Part shown: positions 9,352 to 17,873 of the stretch, piece by piece
Layout: each line of letters begins with the position of its first letter
How positions within the stretch are numbered: the first letter of the stretch is position 1
NCBI GenBank assembly: GCA_021107635.1
Contig: JAIOSL010000008.1
Location: 1 to 40,067 of the forward strand
Length of the DNA stretch: 40,067 nt
Direction of reading: 5' to 3'
Source: an archaeon
GTDB lineage: Archaea > B1Sed10-29 > WALL01 > JAGHAM01
Notes under the pieces: generated by a model
The model's input: the letters and a program-made list of their open reading frames with translations, nothing else
What the model was told of the DNA's origin: nothing
The model's database searches: none
Program-made: the position numbers and the translations under genes

Positions 9352-9391
9352 CTCTAACTATTATATTCCTTCTTTGAGTTATATATACCGT

Positions 9392-10600
9392 ATGCGATTA
9401 GCAGTAATCTCTGATCCTCATTTAGGTTATGCGTGGGGTTCTGAACGTCAAGAAGATCCGTTTAATCAAGCAAAAGAAGCTTTTGAGAAAGCTATTGAAA
9501 GCGCAGACTTGATTTTGTTGCCTGGGGATTTGTTCGACACGCGAGTACCTAAACAAGAAATCATGGAAAAAGCAATGCGTTTGTTGAGCATGGCGCTTGA
9601 TGCTAAAGGCAGTAGCATAAAAACCATTGATTCTTTTAATGTTTCCGAACCGTCAGACTATACTCTTGGTGGAATTCCTGTAGTAGCTATACATGGTAAT
9701 CATGAGAGAAGAGGAAGCATGCTAGTTAATCCTGTGGAAACTCTTGCTGCTGGAGGATTGTTAATTCACTTGCATTTAGGAGCTATAGTATTTGAGAAAG
9801 ATGGCAAGCGCGTTGCTATTCATGGAATGAGCGCTGTTCCAGAACCTCAAGCAAAGGATGCTCTGATAGCATGGAATCCTAAGCCAATAGAAGGCGCATA
9901 TAACATTTTAGTGCTTCATCAGTCTTTCAAAGAAATGCTTTATGAAGAAATAGCTTTTTTGGAGTATTCTGATTTGCCAAAAGGCTTTGATTTGTATGTT
10001 AATGGTCATATTCATTGGAGTTCAGTAGAAGAAAAAGATGGTAAACGGGTGCTTCATCCAGGTAGCACAGTGATTACTCAAATGAAGCGCAGGGAAGCGG
10101 AAGAACCTAAAGGATTTTATTTTTTGGACACAGATTCTGGAGCTATTGATTTTGTCGCACTTGAACGACAAAGACCTTTTTTCTTTAGGGAAGTAACTTA
10201 TGAGAATGGTTCTCCTTTGAAGATTGTGGAGGAGGTGACGGGATTACTGGATTTGATTCCTGAGTCTGATCCTAAGCCACAGGTTAAGTTGAAATTGAAA
10301 GGTTCTCTTCAGATGGGAACTGTTTTAGATGTTAAACAGATTACTGACAAATTCAAGGACAGGATGCTTTTAGCAGTGGATGATGAACTTGGTACAGAAG
10401 ATTTCAAGAAGAAGATAGCTTCTTTGCGTGAATTGCATAAAGAGAAGGCCTCAGTGCTTGAGCTTGGAATGGATATTTTAAAACAGAATCTGTCTGAAGC
10501 AAAGTATGAGGGCGTGCTTGCTGAGAATATCATGCCTATTTTGGAGGAAGGCGATTCGGATAAAGCACTGGAAATAGTCATGAAAGAGCGTGTCTTATAA
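9392..10600 (+). CDS. Mre11/SbcD-like DNA repair exonuclease (metallophosphoesterase)
   Basis: Phosphoesterase motifs SDPHLG, LPGDLFD, IHGNHERR, LHQS, NGHIHW; ATG 9392. Confidence 0.9.
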   Translation: MRLAVISDPHLGYAWGSERQEDPFNQAKEAFEKAIESADLILLPGDLFDTRVPKQEIMEKAMRLLSMALDAKGSSIKTIDSFNVSEPSDYTLGGIPVVAIHGNHERRGSMLVNPVETLAAGGLLIHLHLGAIVFEKDGKRVAIHGMSAVPEPQAKDALIAWNPKPIEGAYNILVLHQSFKEMLYEEIAFLEYSDLPKGFDLYVNGHIHWSSVEEKDGKRVLHPGSTVITQMKRREAEEPKGFYFLDTDSGAIDFVALERQRPFFFREVTYENGSPLKIVEEVTGLLDLIPESDPKPQVKLKLKGSLQMGTVLDVKQITDKFKDRMLLAVDDELGTEDFKKKIASLRELHKEKASVLELGMDILKQNLSEAKYEGVLAENIMPILEEGDSDKALEIVMKERVL

Positions 10601-11079
10601 TGCCATTCACTCTATTCCACTTGGGACCTCTCTTCCTCATAGGATTTTTGACACTATCCTTGCTTTACTTGCCTGCTCTGGTCTTAGGAGGAACCATAGT
10701 CGACATAGAACCTTTGATATCGCGTTTACAATGCCCTACCTGTCCTTCTCATGGCTTTTTTCATTCGTTTCTCGGAGCTTCGATAGGTGGCATATTCGCA
10801 GCGTTAATTGTGTTTGCTTTGAAAAAACGGGTAGACAAGGTAATGAGTTTACTTAAGCTAGAGCAGCCTGCATCCTTTAAGAAAATCATGTTATCCGGAC
10901 TGGTTGGCGCATGGTCACATGTATTTTTGGACGCGCCGTTAGATCCTAGAATGCAACCGTTCTATCCTTTGCCTGATAATCCTTTTTATGGTTTATATGG
11001 TGTGTTTGAGTGCTATGCTGCCTGTGCGGTTCTGATTGTACTTTCAGCAATTTTCTATTACTACACATTCAAGAAATAG
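10600..11079 (+). CDS. Membrane-bound YdjM/DUF457-like metal-dependent hydrolase
   Basis: MPFTLFHLGP start, GGTIVDIEP, HGFFHSFLG, WSHVFLDA motifs with several TM segments. Confidence 0.7.
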   Translation: MPFTLFHLGPLFLIGFLTLSLLYLPALVLGGTIVDIEPLISRLQCPTCPSHGFFHSFLGASIGGIFAALIVFALKKRVDKVMSLLKLEQPASFKKIMLSGLVGAWSHVFLDAPLDPRMQPFYPLPDNPFYGLYGVFECYAACAVLIVLSAIFYYYTFKK

Positions 11080-11083
11080 TCAT

Positions 11084-11097
11084 AAAGAACGTTCTTT
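11084..11097. repeat. 14-bp perfect palindrome AAAGAACGTTCTTT in convergent intergenic gap
   Basis: Read directly between two converging genes; T-rich flank. Confidence 0.7.
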
Positions 11098-11118
11098 TCG
11101 TGTGTTAGTACTAATGTT

Positions 11119-12516
11119 TTATTTTTTTAGTTCGTGTGGGATACTCACTGGCGCGTTCAGGAATTCTTCATAGTGTGTGAGTGCTGCCAGTGAACGTGCT
11201 GCATCTGCAAGAGTGTCGTATGTAGGAATGCCCATTTCTTCCAGCAAGCGTTTGTGCAATTGAGCGTATTCTCCTCCAGTAGAGCAAATAACAAGTGGTT
11301 TGTGGTCGTATTTGTCATTGATTTCTGAAATTACTTCCACTACTTCCGAACCAAGGTCTGCAGTTTGCATTAATAGTATGCAAATAACTGAATCTACATT
11401 TTCATCGTTCATTACTCCTTCCAGTGCGTGTCTGTACCGTTCAGCGTCAGCATCGCCTACTAAATCAAATGGATTTCTGAATACGGTGTACGTTGGCATT
11501 TTCTTTTTCATTTTCGTAAGCATTTTTTTGTCAAGTTCAGCCATGCGCAGGCCGTAATAAATTACTGCGTCAGTAGCCATTACTCCAAAACCGCCTCCGT
11601 TTGTGACAATGGCAACCCGATCTCCTCTTGGCAGTGGTTGTTCTGCGAACAGCCTGGCGTAATCAAACATTGAATCGACACGTTTTGCTTTAATAACTCC
11701 TGATTGTTTGAATGCTGAATCCCATACTTTTATTGATCCTGCAAGTGAGCCTGTGTGTGATGCAATGGCTTTAGCACCATGTTCTGTGCGGCCTGATTTT
11801 ATTGCTATAATCGGTTTGTGTTTGCTTACTCTTTTTGCCACGCGTATTAATTCTTTTCCTCTGCGCGTTCCTTCCATGTATGAGCATATGACTTTGGTGG
11901 TTGAGTCTTTTTCGAAGTATTCTAGTAAGTCAACTTCATCTATGTTTAGTGCGTTGCCATAGGAAACAAATTTGCTTACTCCGAAGCCTCTGTATCCAGC
12001 CCAGTCCATTACCACAGCGCCAACAGCGCCTGATTGGGTCATAAAGGATATTCCTCCTTTGCGCGGTCTGTGCATTTTGTAACTGGGATTGAATATGGTG
12101 TCTACACCTGAATAATTATCGAGCACTCCAAGACAATTAGGACCTATGACAGCAATTTTGTAGCGGTTTGCGACTTTCTTTAGTTTGTTTTCGAGTTCAA
12201 CGTTGCCTACTTCTTTGAAGCCGCCTGAGATAATTATAGATCCTTTAACTCCTTTTTTCCCACAATCTTGCATGATGTCTGGAACTATTGGTGCGGGCAC
12301 AGCAACTACTGCTAAATCAACTTTGCCTGGCACATCAGAAATGTTTTTGTAGCAGTCCAGTGTCATCAATTCTTTATACTTGGGGTTGATTGGATAAATT
12401 TTTCCAGGAAAACTTTTTAATAATCCTCTTAATAGCGCGTGGCCTATCTTGTTTGGTTCTGGTGACGCGCCTATTAACGCGACGCTTTTAGGTTTAAATA
12501 TTGCATCAAGGTTCAT
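11119..12516 (-). CDS. acdA: ADP-forming acetyl/acyl-CoA synthetase, alpha subunit
   Basis: CoA-binding start (IFKPKSVALIGASPEPNKIGHALLRGL), GPNCLGVL, MTQSGAVGA, SHTGSLAGS; about 465 aa as for split archaeal alpha subunits. Confidence 0.93.
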   Translation of the reverse strand: MNLDAIFKPKSVALIGASPEPNKIGHALLRGLLKSFPGKIYPINPKYKELMTLDCYKNISDVPGKVDLAVVAVPAPIVPDIMQDCGKKGVKGSIIISGGFKEVGNVELENKLKKVANRYKIAVIGPNCLGVLDNYSGVDTIFNPSYKMHRPRKGGISFMTQSGAVGAVVMDWAGYRGFGVSKFVSYGNALNIDEVDLLEYFEKDSTTKVICSYMEGTRRGKELIRVAKRVSKHKPIIAIKSGRTEHGAKAIASHTGSLAGSIKVWDSAFKQSGVIKAKRVDSMFDYARLFAEQPLPRGDRVAIVTNGGGFGVMATDAVIYYGLRMAELDKKMLTKMKKKMPTYTVFRNPFDLVGDADAERYRHALEGVMNDENVDSVICILLMQTADLGSEVVEVISEINDKYDHKPLVICSTGGEYAQLHKRLLEEMGIPTYDTLADAARSLAALTHYEEFLNAPVSIPHELKK

Positions 12517-13085
12517 TTTTTGGTCTCCTTAACTATTTCCTGGCCAAGCTTTCTAGCGGATTCTATTGATTCCAAGTCTTTTTTTACGTCTCCTGGTTTT
12601 TTTCCGAATCCGATTGCGCCGAACTTGCTATAAAATTTTTGTTTATCTCCTATCATTTGAAGTCCTTGATCTGTTGACCAATTTTTTAATACGTTGAAAG
12701 CCATTTCATGTCCTCCATGTTTGTATTGTCCAACTGTTATCACTCCAAACTTTTTACCTAAAAGTTTTTTCCCGTTCATTGCTGTCCAGAGGAAGCGGTC
12801 TATAAAAATTTTGGTTAATGAGCTTACGTTGTTGGACCATACAGGAGTTGCTATTATTATTGCATCTGCTTGCTCTGCCTTTGAGTAAATTGCTTGTATG
12901 TCATCGTTTTGAGGGCATTTATCGAGGCAGGCGCTGTGGCCTTTGCATGGCATTATGTTTTTCTCGGCTAGGAGAACCAATTCCGTTTCCGTGCCGTTCT
13001 TTTCTATTTCTTCTAGCGTGGTTCTGAGCATAATCTCTGTGTTCCCTCCCCTCCTCGGGCTTCCACAAATCCCAATCACTTTCAT
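12513..13085 (-). CDS. NADPH-dependent FMN reductase / flavodoxin-like protein
   Basis: MKVIGICGSPRRGGNTEIML and ATPVWSNNVSSLTKIFIDR; Cys-containing PCKGHSACLDKCP segment. Confidence 0.85.
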   Translation of the reverse strand: MKVIGICGSPRRGGNTEIMLRTTLEEIEKNGTETELVLLAEKNIMPCKGHSACLDKCPQNDDIQAIYSKAEQADAIIIATPVWSNNVSSLTKIFIDRFLWTAMNGKKLLGKKFGVITVGQYKHGGHEMAFNVLKNWSTDQGLQMIGDKQKFYSKFGAIGFGKKPGDVKKDLESIESARKLGQEIVKETKK

Positions 13086-13092
13086 TTTATCA

Positions 13093-14004
13093 CTAATATT
13101 CGTCTGTTTGCCAGTATTTGCCTCCGCGGTATAGTTCCCATTCTTTGTCCACGTCTTTTTGAATTTCAGCAATGTCTTTTTTGGTTAGGTGTCTGAAGCG
13201 TTGTTGTCCTTTCAGGAAGTTTTTTACTGGCTGGAATTTTCCTGGTCCAGGGTCATAATTAATGGTCATCATGCCATTTTCTACTTCATAGAGTGGCCAG
13301 ATGCCTGTGAACACTGCTTTCATTACTATGTCTATTCCTTCTTTCGGTTCGAAACCCCAATTGGTTGGACAGTTGACTAGCAGGTCAACAAATCCAAGTC
13401 CTTTGTATTTTCTTGCTTTTTCAACTTTGCGCATGAAGTCGAGTGGTAAAGCTGTGCTTGCAGTCGCGCTGTAGCAGCCATGCGCGCCCATGATTTTAGC
13501 CATGTCTTTTCGTGATAGTGCGTTACCATGTGATTCTGAACCTGGTGGACTTGTGGTAGTGCGAGCGAATTTTGGTGTTGCTGTGCTCCATTGGTTGCCT
13601 GTATTGCCAAAGCATGAGTTGTTGTAGCAAACATAAACCATATCATCTCCTCTTGATGCTGCTCCACTAAGGCTTTGGAATCCAATATCATATGTTGCAC
13701 CATCGCCTGCATAGCAAAGAATGTTCATTTCTCTGTTTAATGCTTTTAGTGCATGCCGTATGCCTGTGGCAGTGGATGCAGCGTTTTCTATTGCACTGTG
13801 AATGAATGGTACTTTTAGTGGGCTGGTCGGCCAATTGCTAAGCAAGGTCATGCATCCAGAAGCATTGACGACAATAGTATCTTCTCCAAGCACTTTCAGT
13901 GCAAGTTTTAGTCCTAACTCTCCTCCGCAGCCTGCGCAACTGAATGAGCCGCCTTCCAGAAGATTTTCATCTGGTATGTCTTTGAATTTTTGATATTTAG
14001 CCAA
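13093..14004 (-). CDS. porB: 2-oxoacid:ferredoxin oxidoreductase beta subunit (complex 1)
   Basis: CAGCGGELGLKLAL, CYAGDGATYDIGFQSLSGA TPP-binding region. TTG start 14004 preceded by GGAGGTG SD. Confidence 0.92.
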   Translation of the reverse strand: MAKYQKFKDIPDENLLEGGSFSCAGCGGELGLKLALKVLGEDTIVVNASGCMTLLSNWPTSPLKVPFIHSAIENAASTATGIRHALKALNREMNILCYAGDGATYDIGFQSLSGAASRGDDMVYVCYNNSCFGNTGNQWSTATPKFARTTTSPPGSESHGNALSRKDMAKIMGAHGCYSATASTALPLDFMRKVEKARKYKGLGFVDLLVNCPTNWGFEPKEGIDIVMKAVFTGIWPLYEVENGMMTINYDPGPGKFQPVKNFLKGQQRFRHLTKKDIAEIQKDVDKEWELYRGGKYWQTDEY

Positions 14005-15166
14005 GCCAATGCACCTCCCCTTTGCGATCTTTTTTAGCAAGTTTGACACCGTGTTTGAACATTTGAATACTTTCTGGGCTTCCTCCCAGTCCCATTACAA
14101 ATTCTGTGATTATTGGTTTTTTCTTTGTGTGATCGTAGAGTGAAGCTTTCAAGTCAGACATCATTAATCCTCCTCTGCCAGGAGAAACATTTTTTTCGAA
14201 AACAGCAATATGTTTAGCACCTTGCAGTGCTTTTGCGACTTCTTTGTGTGGCCAAGGGGTTATTGTTCTTAGTCTGAGCAAACCTACTTTGGTTTTGCGT
14301 CTTCCACCTTTGCGCATTTCATTTACTGCTGCTTTTGCTGTTGTAGAAATACTGCCTTGAGTTACAATTATGACATCCGCATCATTGGTTTTGTATTCTT
14401 CGATTAAGCCGTTGCCATAATCTCTGCCGAATTTTTTCTTGAAGTCTTTGCATACTTCTTGTATCACCTCTAGCGCGTTTAGGTTGGCTAGGTGATGTTG
14501 TCCTCTGAAATATGTGTATGCTTCCGGCTTGAGTACTGCTGCTCCTTGTATTAACGGTTTGTTTGGTTTGAAAAATGCGTGTTTTGGTTTGTATGGTGGC
14601 AAGAACTTGTCTATTTCTTTTTGTGTTGGCACGTCAATTGGTTCTTTAGTATAAGAAAGCACGTATCCATCCAGGTTTACCATTGAAGGTAACAGCACTT
14701 TTCGGTCTTCGCTTATTTTGAATGCCATTACTAGCGAATCAAACACTTCTTGGTTGTCTTGAGCATGCACTTGAACCCATCCATCTCCTTTCTGGTTTAG
14801 GAAATCTGTATGATCGCTCCACAGTGTTATTGGTGCTGAAAGTCCACGTGAAACGTTAGCCATGACAATTGGTAGTCTCATACCTGATGCGATGAATAAT
14901 ATTTCATTCATTAATGTAAGGCCTTGAGAAGAAGTTGCAGTGAATGTTCTGGCTCCTGTTGCAGAACAGCCAACAGCTGCACTCATCACTGAATGTTCGG
15001 AATCCATTGTGAAAAATTCTGCGTTTAGTTCTCCATTGGCTTTCCAGCGCGCTAGCGTTTCAATGATTTCTGTTTGTGGTGTAATTGGAAACACTGGCAT
15101 GCATGATGCTCGGCTCATTTTTGCTGCTATTGCAGCGGTTTCGTTTCCTGAAGCAAGATGTTCCAT
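13997..15166 (-). CDS. porA: 2-oxoacid:ferredoxin oxidoreductase alpha subunit (complex 1)
   Basis: GNETAAIAAKMSRASCMPVFPITPQTEIIETLA, FTATSSQGLTLMNEI; ATG 15166 preferred. Confidence 0.93.
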   Translation of the reverse strand: MEHLASGNETAAIAAKMSRASCMPVFPITPQTEIIETLARWKANGELNAEFFTMDSEHSVMSAAVGCSATGARTFTATSSQGLTLMNEILFIASGMRLPIVMANVSRGLSAPITLWSDHTDFLNQKGDGWVQVHAQDNQEVFDSLVMAFKISEDRKVLLPSMVNLDGYVLSYTKEPIDVPTQKEIDKFLPPYKPKHAFFKPNKPLIQGAAVLKPEAYTYFRGQHHLANLNALEVIQEVCKDFKKKFGRDYGNGLIEEYKTNDADVIIVTQGSISTTAKAAVNEMRKGGRRKTKVGLLRLRTITPWPHKEVAKALQGAKHIAVFEKNVSPGRGGLMMSDLKASLYDHTKKKPIITEFVMGLGGSPESIQMFKHGVKLAKKDRKGEVHWLG

Positions 15167-15167
15167 G

Positions 15168-15455
15168 CTAGTTCCCCTCCTTTTCTTTTCCAATACATTT
15201 CACTGGACACACCTCTGCACATATCAAACAGCCTTTACAGAAAGTGTAATCAATTTTTGGCTTTCCGTTTATCCAGGATATTGCTCCGTGTGGACAGTAG
15301 GCAAAGCAGGTTTTGCATTTGATGCATTTGGAGTGGTCTATTATTGGTTTCCATAGACGCCAACTGCTTGTTTTGTTGTATTTGGCTGAAGCATTTGCTG
15401 GCATTATTGGTATTCCTTTTTCAAAATCATATTTTTGTTTGAGGTCTTTTGTCAT
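15168..15455 (-). CDS. porD: 2-oxoacid:ferredoxin oxidoreductase delta subunit, 2x[4Fe-4S] ferredoxin (complex 1)
   Basis: Two CxxCxxCxxxCP motifs (CIKCKTCFAYCP, CKGCLICAEVCP). Confidence 0.93.
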   Translation of the reverse strand: MTKDLKQKYDFEKGIPIMPANASAKYNKTSSWRLWKPIIDHSKCIKCKTCFAYCPHGAISWINGKPKIDYTFCKGCLICAEVCPVKCIGKEKEGN

Positions 15456-16003
15456 TGCATTACCACCTCTTCATAAGCTTCATGCACTGCATCCATGTTT
15501 TTTTGGATGTAATCTTCTCCAACTTTTTTGCCTATTTCATGTTGTAGTGCTTGTTTAATATGTTCAAAATCAATCAAATCGCTTATGTTTGCAAAAGCTC
15601 CAAGCATTGCAGTGTTGTACATTGGTTTGCCAAGATGTTTCATTGCGATTGTTGCTGCATCCACTGAGTAAACTTTAAAGCCTTTTTTCTTGAATTTAGG
15701 ATATTTTTTTATTGTGTTTATGATTATGATTCCATTTTTTTTCAGACCATATGTCACATCAACCAAATCTAGTAAAGTTTCATCCAAAACTATGACACAA
15801 TCAGGATCACTGATATAACCACGCTCAAGAATCTTATCCTTGTCTATGCGTACAAAAGATTCTACTGGAGCACCTCTACGTTCAGCACCATACCTAGCAA
15901 AATCTTGCACCTCATGCCCTTCAAGGAAAGCCGCGCTGCCAATTATCTTTGAAGCAAGCTTGCCTCCCTGTCCGCCTCTACCATGAATTCTAATTTTATA
16001 CAT
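15452..16003 (-). CDS. porG: 2-oxoacid:ferredoxin oxidoreductase gamma subunit (complex 1)
   Basis: RIHGRGGQGGKLASKIIGSAAFLEGHEVQDFARYGAERRGAPV. Confidence 0.94.
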   Translation of the reverse strand: MYKIRIHGRGGQGGKLASKIIGSAAFLEGHEVQDFARYGAERRGAPVESFVRIDKDKILERGYISDPDCVIVLDETLLDLVDVTYGLKKNGIIIINTIKKYPKFKKKGFKVYSVDAATIAMKHLGKPMYNTAMLGAFANISDLIDFEHIKQALQHEIGKKVGEDYIQKNMDAVHEAYEEVVMQ

Positions 16004-16009
16004 TCTAAC

Positions 16010-16630
16010 TCACTTTATTATCCTTACATCCACTGCTGTTATGCCTTGCTCATCCACAAACAATGGATTGATGTCCAGTTCTTTTATGTTGTTTTCTTCC
16101 ATCAATTTTTGAACTTTCATGATGGTAGAAACAATCGAATTAATATTAACAGGTTTTTCTCCTCGCGCACCAGAAAGCAATTGATACCCTTTAGTTTCTT
16201 TTATCATGCTTAATGCGTCTCTTCTCGAGAATGGAGTGACTCGTAAAGCAACATCTTTGAATACTTCTACAAAGATTCCTCCTAGTCCGAACAGGACAGT
16301 TTCTCCAAATTGAGGGTCATGTTTGCCCCCAATGATTATCTCTCTGCCTTTCAAGTGTTTTTGTACAATTATGCCGTTAATTTTGGCTCTTCCCGCATTT
16401 TTTTTCACGCGTTTGAATGCTTCAATGAGTTCTTTTTCATTTTTGATGTCAAAAGCCACGCAACCTTTATCTGTTTTATGAAGAATAGCAGAAGAATCTA
16501 CTTTTATGGCGAGCGGATAACCAATGATTTTAGCGATGCGCACGGCTTGATCAGGCTTTTTGGCAATTCCTTGGTCTACAATCGGAATCTTGTACTTTTT
16601 AAGAAGTTTGAAGCCTGCTTGCATCTCCAT
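16010..16630 (-). CDS. acdB: ADP-forming acetyl/acyl-CoA synthetase, beta subunit (ATP-grasp)
   Basis: KKYKIPIVDQGIAKKPDQAVRIAKIIGYPLAIKVDSSAILHKTDKGCV; ELDINPLFVDEQG; start trimmed to ATG 16630. Confidence 0.9.
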   Translation of the reverse strand: MEMQAGFKLLKKYKIPIVDQGIAKKPDQAVRIAKIIGYPLAIKVDSSAILHKTDKGCVAFDIKNEKELIEAFKRVKKNAGRAKINGIIVQKHLKGREIIIGGKHDPQFGETVLFGLGGIFVEVFKDVALRVTPFSRRDALSMIKETKGYQLLSGARGEKPVNINSIVSTIMKVQKLMEENNIKELDINPLFVDEQGITAVDVRIIK

Positions 16631-16684
16631 GACTAAAAAAACTCTACGCGAATATATTAAAGTATGGGATTCTCGGAAAACCGC

Positions 16685-16712
16685 AGTCCAAACTCGTTTA
16701 TATAGTCCAAAC
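16685..16712 (+). promoter_or_regulatory. Direct repeat AGTCCAAAC x2 flanking TATA-like box (TTTATATA) of the DUF763 gene
   Basis: Copies at 16685-16693 and 16704-16712, TATA-like element between them. Confidence 0.6.
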
Positions 16713-16723
16713 AAAAGTTTAGC

Positions 16724-17752
16724 ATGAAGACGGGAACCATGCAGCTACCTTTACATCCTGGTCATGCTCCTCGCTGGCTCTTCAAACGGATGGTAAAGCT
16801 GAGCAAAGGAATCAGCGGATCCATCATCGAAGAGTATGGCACGACCGAACTACTCAAGCGCTTATCCAATCCCTTATGGTTCCAATCTTTTTCCTGTGTC
16901 CTGGGTTTCGATTGGCACTCCAGCGGAACAACTACCACATCTATGGGCGCTCTTAAGCTCGCGCTGAAGGATGTGGATGGTATACAAGTCTGTGGAGGAA
17001 AAGGCAAGACCAGTCGAAAAACTCCACAAGAAATCCAGGACTCACGGATACCCGCTGATAAAGAAGCATTAATCTATGCTAGTCGCGTGACCGCAAAAGT
17101 CGACAACAATTGCATCCAAGATGGATTTAGCTTATACCATCATTGCTTGGTCTTTGATGAACACAGTTGGTGCGTAGTCCAGCAAGGCATGAACAAACGC
17201 TGGGCAAGACGCTATCACTGGTTCCAGCAAGAATTTTTAGAAGAACATCCAATAGCATGTGATCATAGTACACATGTGCTAGATTTGGTTGCAGAAGAAA
17301 GTCAAGACACGCGCGAAATCAGCGTTGACTTGATTAATGATAACCCTATTCACCTCATAGGTCAAACCACCCTAAATTCCTACCAAGAGCATTCAATGCC
17401 GGGGCAACACTTTATTGAAATAAGTCCACCCACTCTAAAAGCTCTGCAAAGAGCATACGAGTTCCAGCCAACCAGCTATGAAGAACTGGTCGCGTTAAAA
17501 GGCATTGGCGCGGCCAGTCTCCGAGCACTGGCGCTCACAGCAGAATTAGTTTATGGAGCACAGCCAAGCTGGAAAGATCCAGTAAAATACAGTTTTGCCC
17601 ATGGGGGCAAAGACGGATTTCCCTATCCTGTAAACAAAACTAATTATGATAAAACTATTGATTTTATGCGGGATACTGTTGAGCAGGCCAAGCTAGGTAA
17701 TACTGACAAAAAATTCGCACTAAAGCGGTTAGCAGAATTTATGGCATGCTAA
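16724..17752 (+). CDS. DUF763 family protein
   Basis: Start MKTGTMQLPLHPGHAPRWLFKRM is typical of DUF763; possible C-terminal HhH-like segment LVALKGIGAASLRALAL. Confidence 0.85.
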   Translation: MKTGTMQLPLHPGHAPRWLFKRMVKLSKGISGSIIEEYGTTELLKRLSNPLWFQSFSCVLGFDWHSSGTTTTSMGALKLALKDVDGIQVCGGKGKTSRKTPQEIQDSRIPADKEALIYASRVTAKVDNNCIQDGFSLYHHCLVFDEHSWCVVQQGMNKRWARRYHWFQQEFLEEHPIACDHSTHVLDLVAEESQDTREISVDLINDNPIHLIGQTTLNSYQEHSMPGQHFIEISPPTLKALQRAYEFQPTSYEELVALKGIGAASLRALALTAELVYGAQPSWKDPVKYSFAHGGKDGFPYPVNKTNYDKTIDFMRDTVEQAKLGNTDKKFALKRLAEFMAC

Positions 17753-17807
17753 CAGAAGAAAACTTTATAAAACGGTAACATTACAAATAATACTATAAGG
17801 GGAGAAG

Positions 17808-17824
17808 CTTGTGACTTTCACAAG
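17808..17824. repeat. Perfect 7-bp inverted repeat CTTGTGA-CTT-TCACAAG upstream of ppdK
   Basis: Read directly; flanked by an outer AACGGTA (17771-17777) / TACCGTT (17851-17857) inverted pair. Confidence 0.75.
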
Positions 17825-17873
17825 AATTCATAATAATATAATGTAAAATATACCGTTATTTTGGGTGATTACG

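Noticed and set aside
10590-10856. 88-aa plus-strand ORF overlapping the YdjM-like gene
   Set aside because: Alternative frame of the better supported 159-aa membrane protein beginning at 10600.
13377-13712. 111-aa minus-strand ORF inside porB (Gln/His-rich)
   Set aside because: Same strand but a different frame within the conserved beta-subunit gene; composition looks like frame-shifted coding DNA.
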